From assembly GCA_023417935.1 (NCBI GenBank), contig JAEZDY010000009.1, forward strand, positions 1 through 64,000: DNA of 64,000 nucleotides, written 5' to 3'. The translations under genes and the position numbers were made by a program. Below, in pieces: positions 63,272-64,000 of this stretch. Under the pieces are notes generated by a model, which did no database searches, had not been told where the DNA came from, and was given only the letters and a program-made list of their open reading frames with translations. Source of the stretch: Bacteroidota bacterium (lineage in GTDB: Bacteria; Bacteroidota; Bacteroidia; Bacteroidales; Lentimicrobiaceae). Positions within the stretch are counted from its first letter, which is position 1. The number at the start of each line of letters is the position of its first letter.

Positions 63272-64000
63272 CTAAAACCTGAAATCAAAACCTATCGCAA
63301 GTACATAGGCTGATGATTTTACATCTACAGGAATATTTGCCGCTAATGATTTAATTGACTGATCCTTCCAGAATGTACGCATAAGTCCAAGATCAATCTG
63401 GATATTATCTGTAATCTTATATCCTGCACCCACACCAAGGTTAAAATTGTCGTACTTCAAAACTTCGTATGGTCCCAGTTTAGTGTAATAAAGTTCCATA
63501 TCATCGTACTGATAGAAAGTATAATTGGTACCTGCGCTAAGCTCCAGTTTCTCGTTAACAAGATATGTGAATCCCAGGGCAGCTTTGTAGCAATCACCTG
63601 CAACTTCAGAAGCTAAAAGTTTCTCTCCGTTTTTCGGATTCACAATAGTATCCCAATCTGCATTTTTCTGGAAATAATAGTTAAAATCAACTGCGGCGAT
63701 CAGCTTATCTGTAATGTTATATGTTAAGCCTGTATTTAATGCTGCCGGCAGGTCGCGCCTTGTTTTACTTCCATCGGGCTCCAGCTTGAAAGTTCCCTTA
63801 TTTTGATCTGCTTCAAATTCAAGCTTAACCTTTGTTTCATAATGAATTGCAATATTCACTTTTTCGCTGGCTTTGTAGTCGATACCAACAACACCTCCAA
63901 AACCGGTTGCATTACTTTCATAATCGATATTTAACAGGTAATCAGGAGCCTCTGAACCTGTGAAAGTCATCCCGGCTTCTGTTCTATTGATTCCCCTAAG
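63272..64000 (-). CDS. OmpP1/FadL-family outer membrane protein (5' truncated by window)
   Basis: The C-terminal 242 residues of an outer-membrane beta barrel of the FadL/OmpP1/TodX type, which takes up long-chain fatty acids and other hydrophobic compounds. Alternating amphipathic strands end in AIGFDFRF with the terminal phenylalanine expected for BAM recognition. The reading frame stays open through 64000, so the methionine at 63970 is internal and the true start lies outside. ATG-proximal sequences and signal peptide are not visible. Confidence 0.88.
   Translation of the reverse strand, partial: LRGINRTEAGMTFTGSEAPDYLLNIDYESNATGFGGVVGIDYKASEKVNIAIHYETKVKLEFEADQNKGTFKLEPDGSKTRRDLPAALNTGLTYNITDKLIAAVDFNYYFQKNADWDTIVNPKNGEKLLASEVAGDCYKAALGFTYLVNEKLELSAGTNYTFYQYDDMELYYTKLGPYEVLKYDNFNLGVGAGYKITDNIQIDLGLMRTFWKDQSIKSLAANIPVDVKSSAYVLAIGFDFRF

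Overview
The window looks like chromosomal DNA from a member of the Bacteroidota (Bacteroidia-like; I cannot name a species). The evidence is: two secreted proteins with type IX secretion C-terminal domains; a type III glutamine synthetase; a carboxypeptidase-domain TonB receptor; DUF4831 and DUF4199 proteins; AT-rich leaders without Shine-Dalgarno sequences; and repeated promoters of the Bacteroidota form TTTG-N19-TAnnTTTG, the best of them upstream of the SRP RNA and tRNA-Lys.

Layout. 0-9.5 kb: a 3' fragment of a tRNA-Gly gene (probable scar of an integrative element lying to the left), a repeat-rich secreted protein, a macro-domain deacetylase, an NfeD/ClpP-type membrane protease, an inositol monophosphatase, a secreted YCII protein, MtaB, an orphan receiver domain, an EamA permease, and a carbamate kinase / ornithine carbamoyltransferase pair. 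9.7-20 kb: an Asp-box T9SS protein, a GH92 mannosidase, a phosphohexomutase, and a ugd-uxs-rmlD nucleotide-sugar operon followed by a GxxExxY protein. 20-27 kb: a TetR-TolC-HlyD-ABC-ABC-permease-permease efflux operon. 27-31 kb: pstSCAB phosphate uptake without phoU. 31-40.8 kb: GlnN, then a glycan region with the four enzymes for GDP-D-glycero-alpha-D-manno-heptose (hddA, gmhA, hddC, gmhB), a PKD/T9SS protein, two glycosyltransferases and a membrane protein. 40.8-52 kb: SRP RNA, Sua5, cupin, tRNA-Lys, DUF4831, Yip1, KdsA, RarA, two tiny paralogous lipoproteins, a DEAD-box helicase, a rhodanese, an MFS exporter, a GNAT acetyltransferase and DUF302. 52-58 kb: a TonB-dependent receptor under an FMN riboswitch, and a hybrid histidine kinase. 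58-64 kb: an SOS-like mutagenesis cassette (short DnaE, DinB, divergent LexA-like HTH-S24 repressor with a palindromic operator over its own promoter), then a FadL-type porin cut by the window edge.

Two observations stand out. First, an FMN riboswitch precedes a single TonB-dependent receptor, which predicts an outer-membrane flavin importer. Second, five gene-junction tandem arrays of unrelated sequence all have periods that are multiples of 11 bp (11, 22, 22, 22 and 33 bp), and the 33-bp coding repeat of the first gene follows the same rule. One array fills the pstC-pstA junction from the stop codon onwards. Another supplies both the last codons of rmlD and the first codons of the next gene. 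I know of no described element class matching this. It is the best candidate here for something undescribed.
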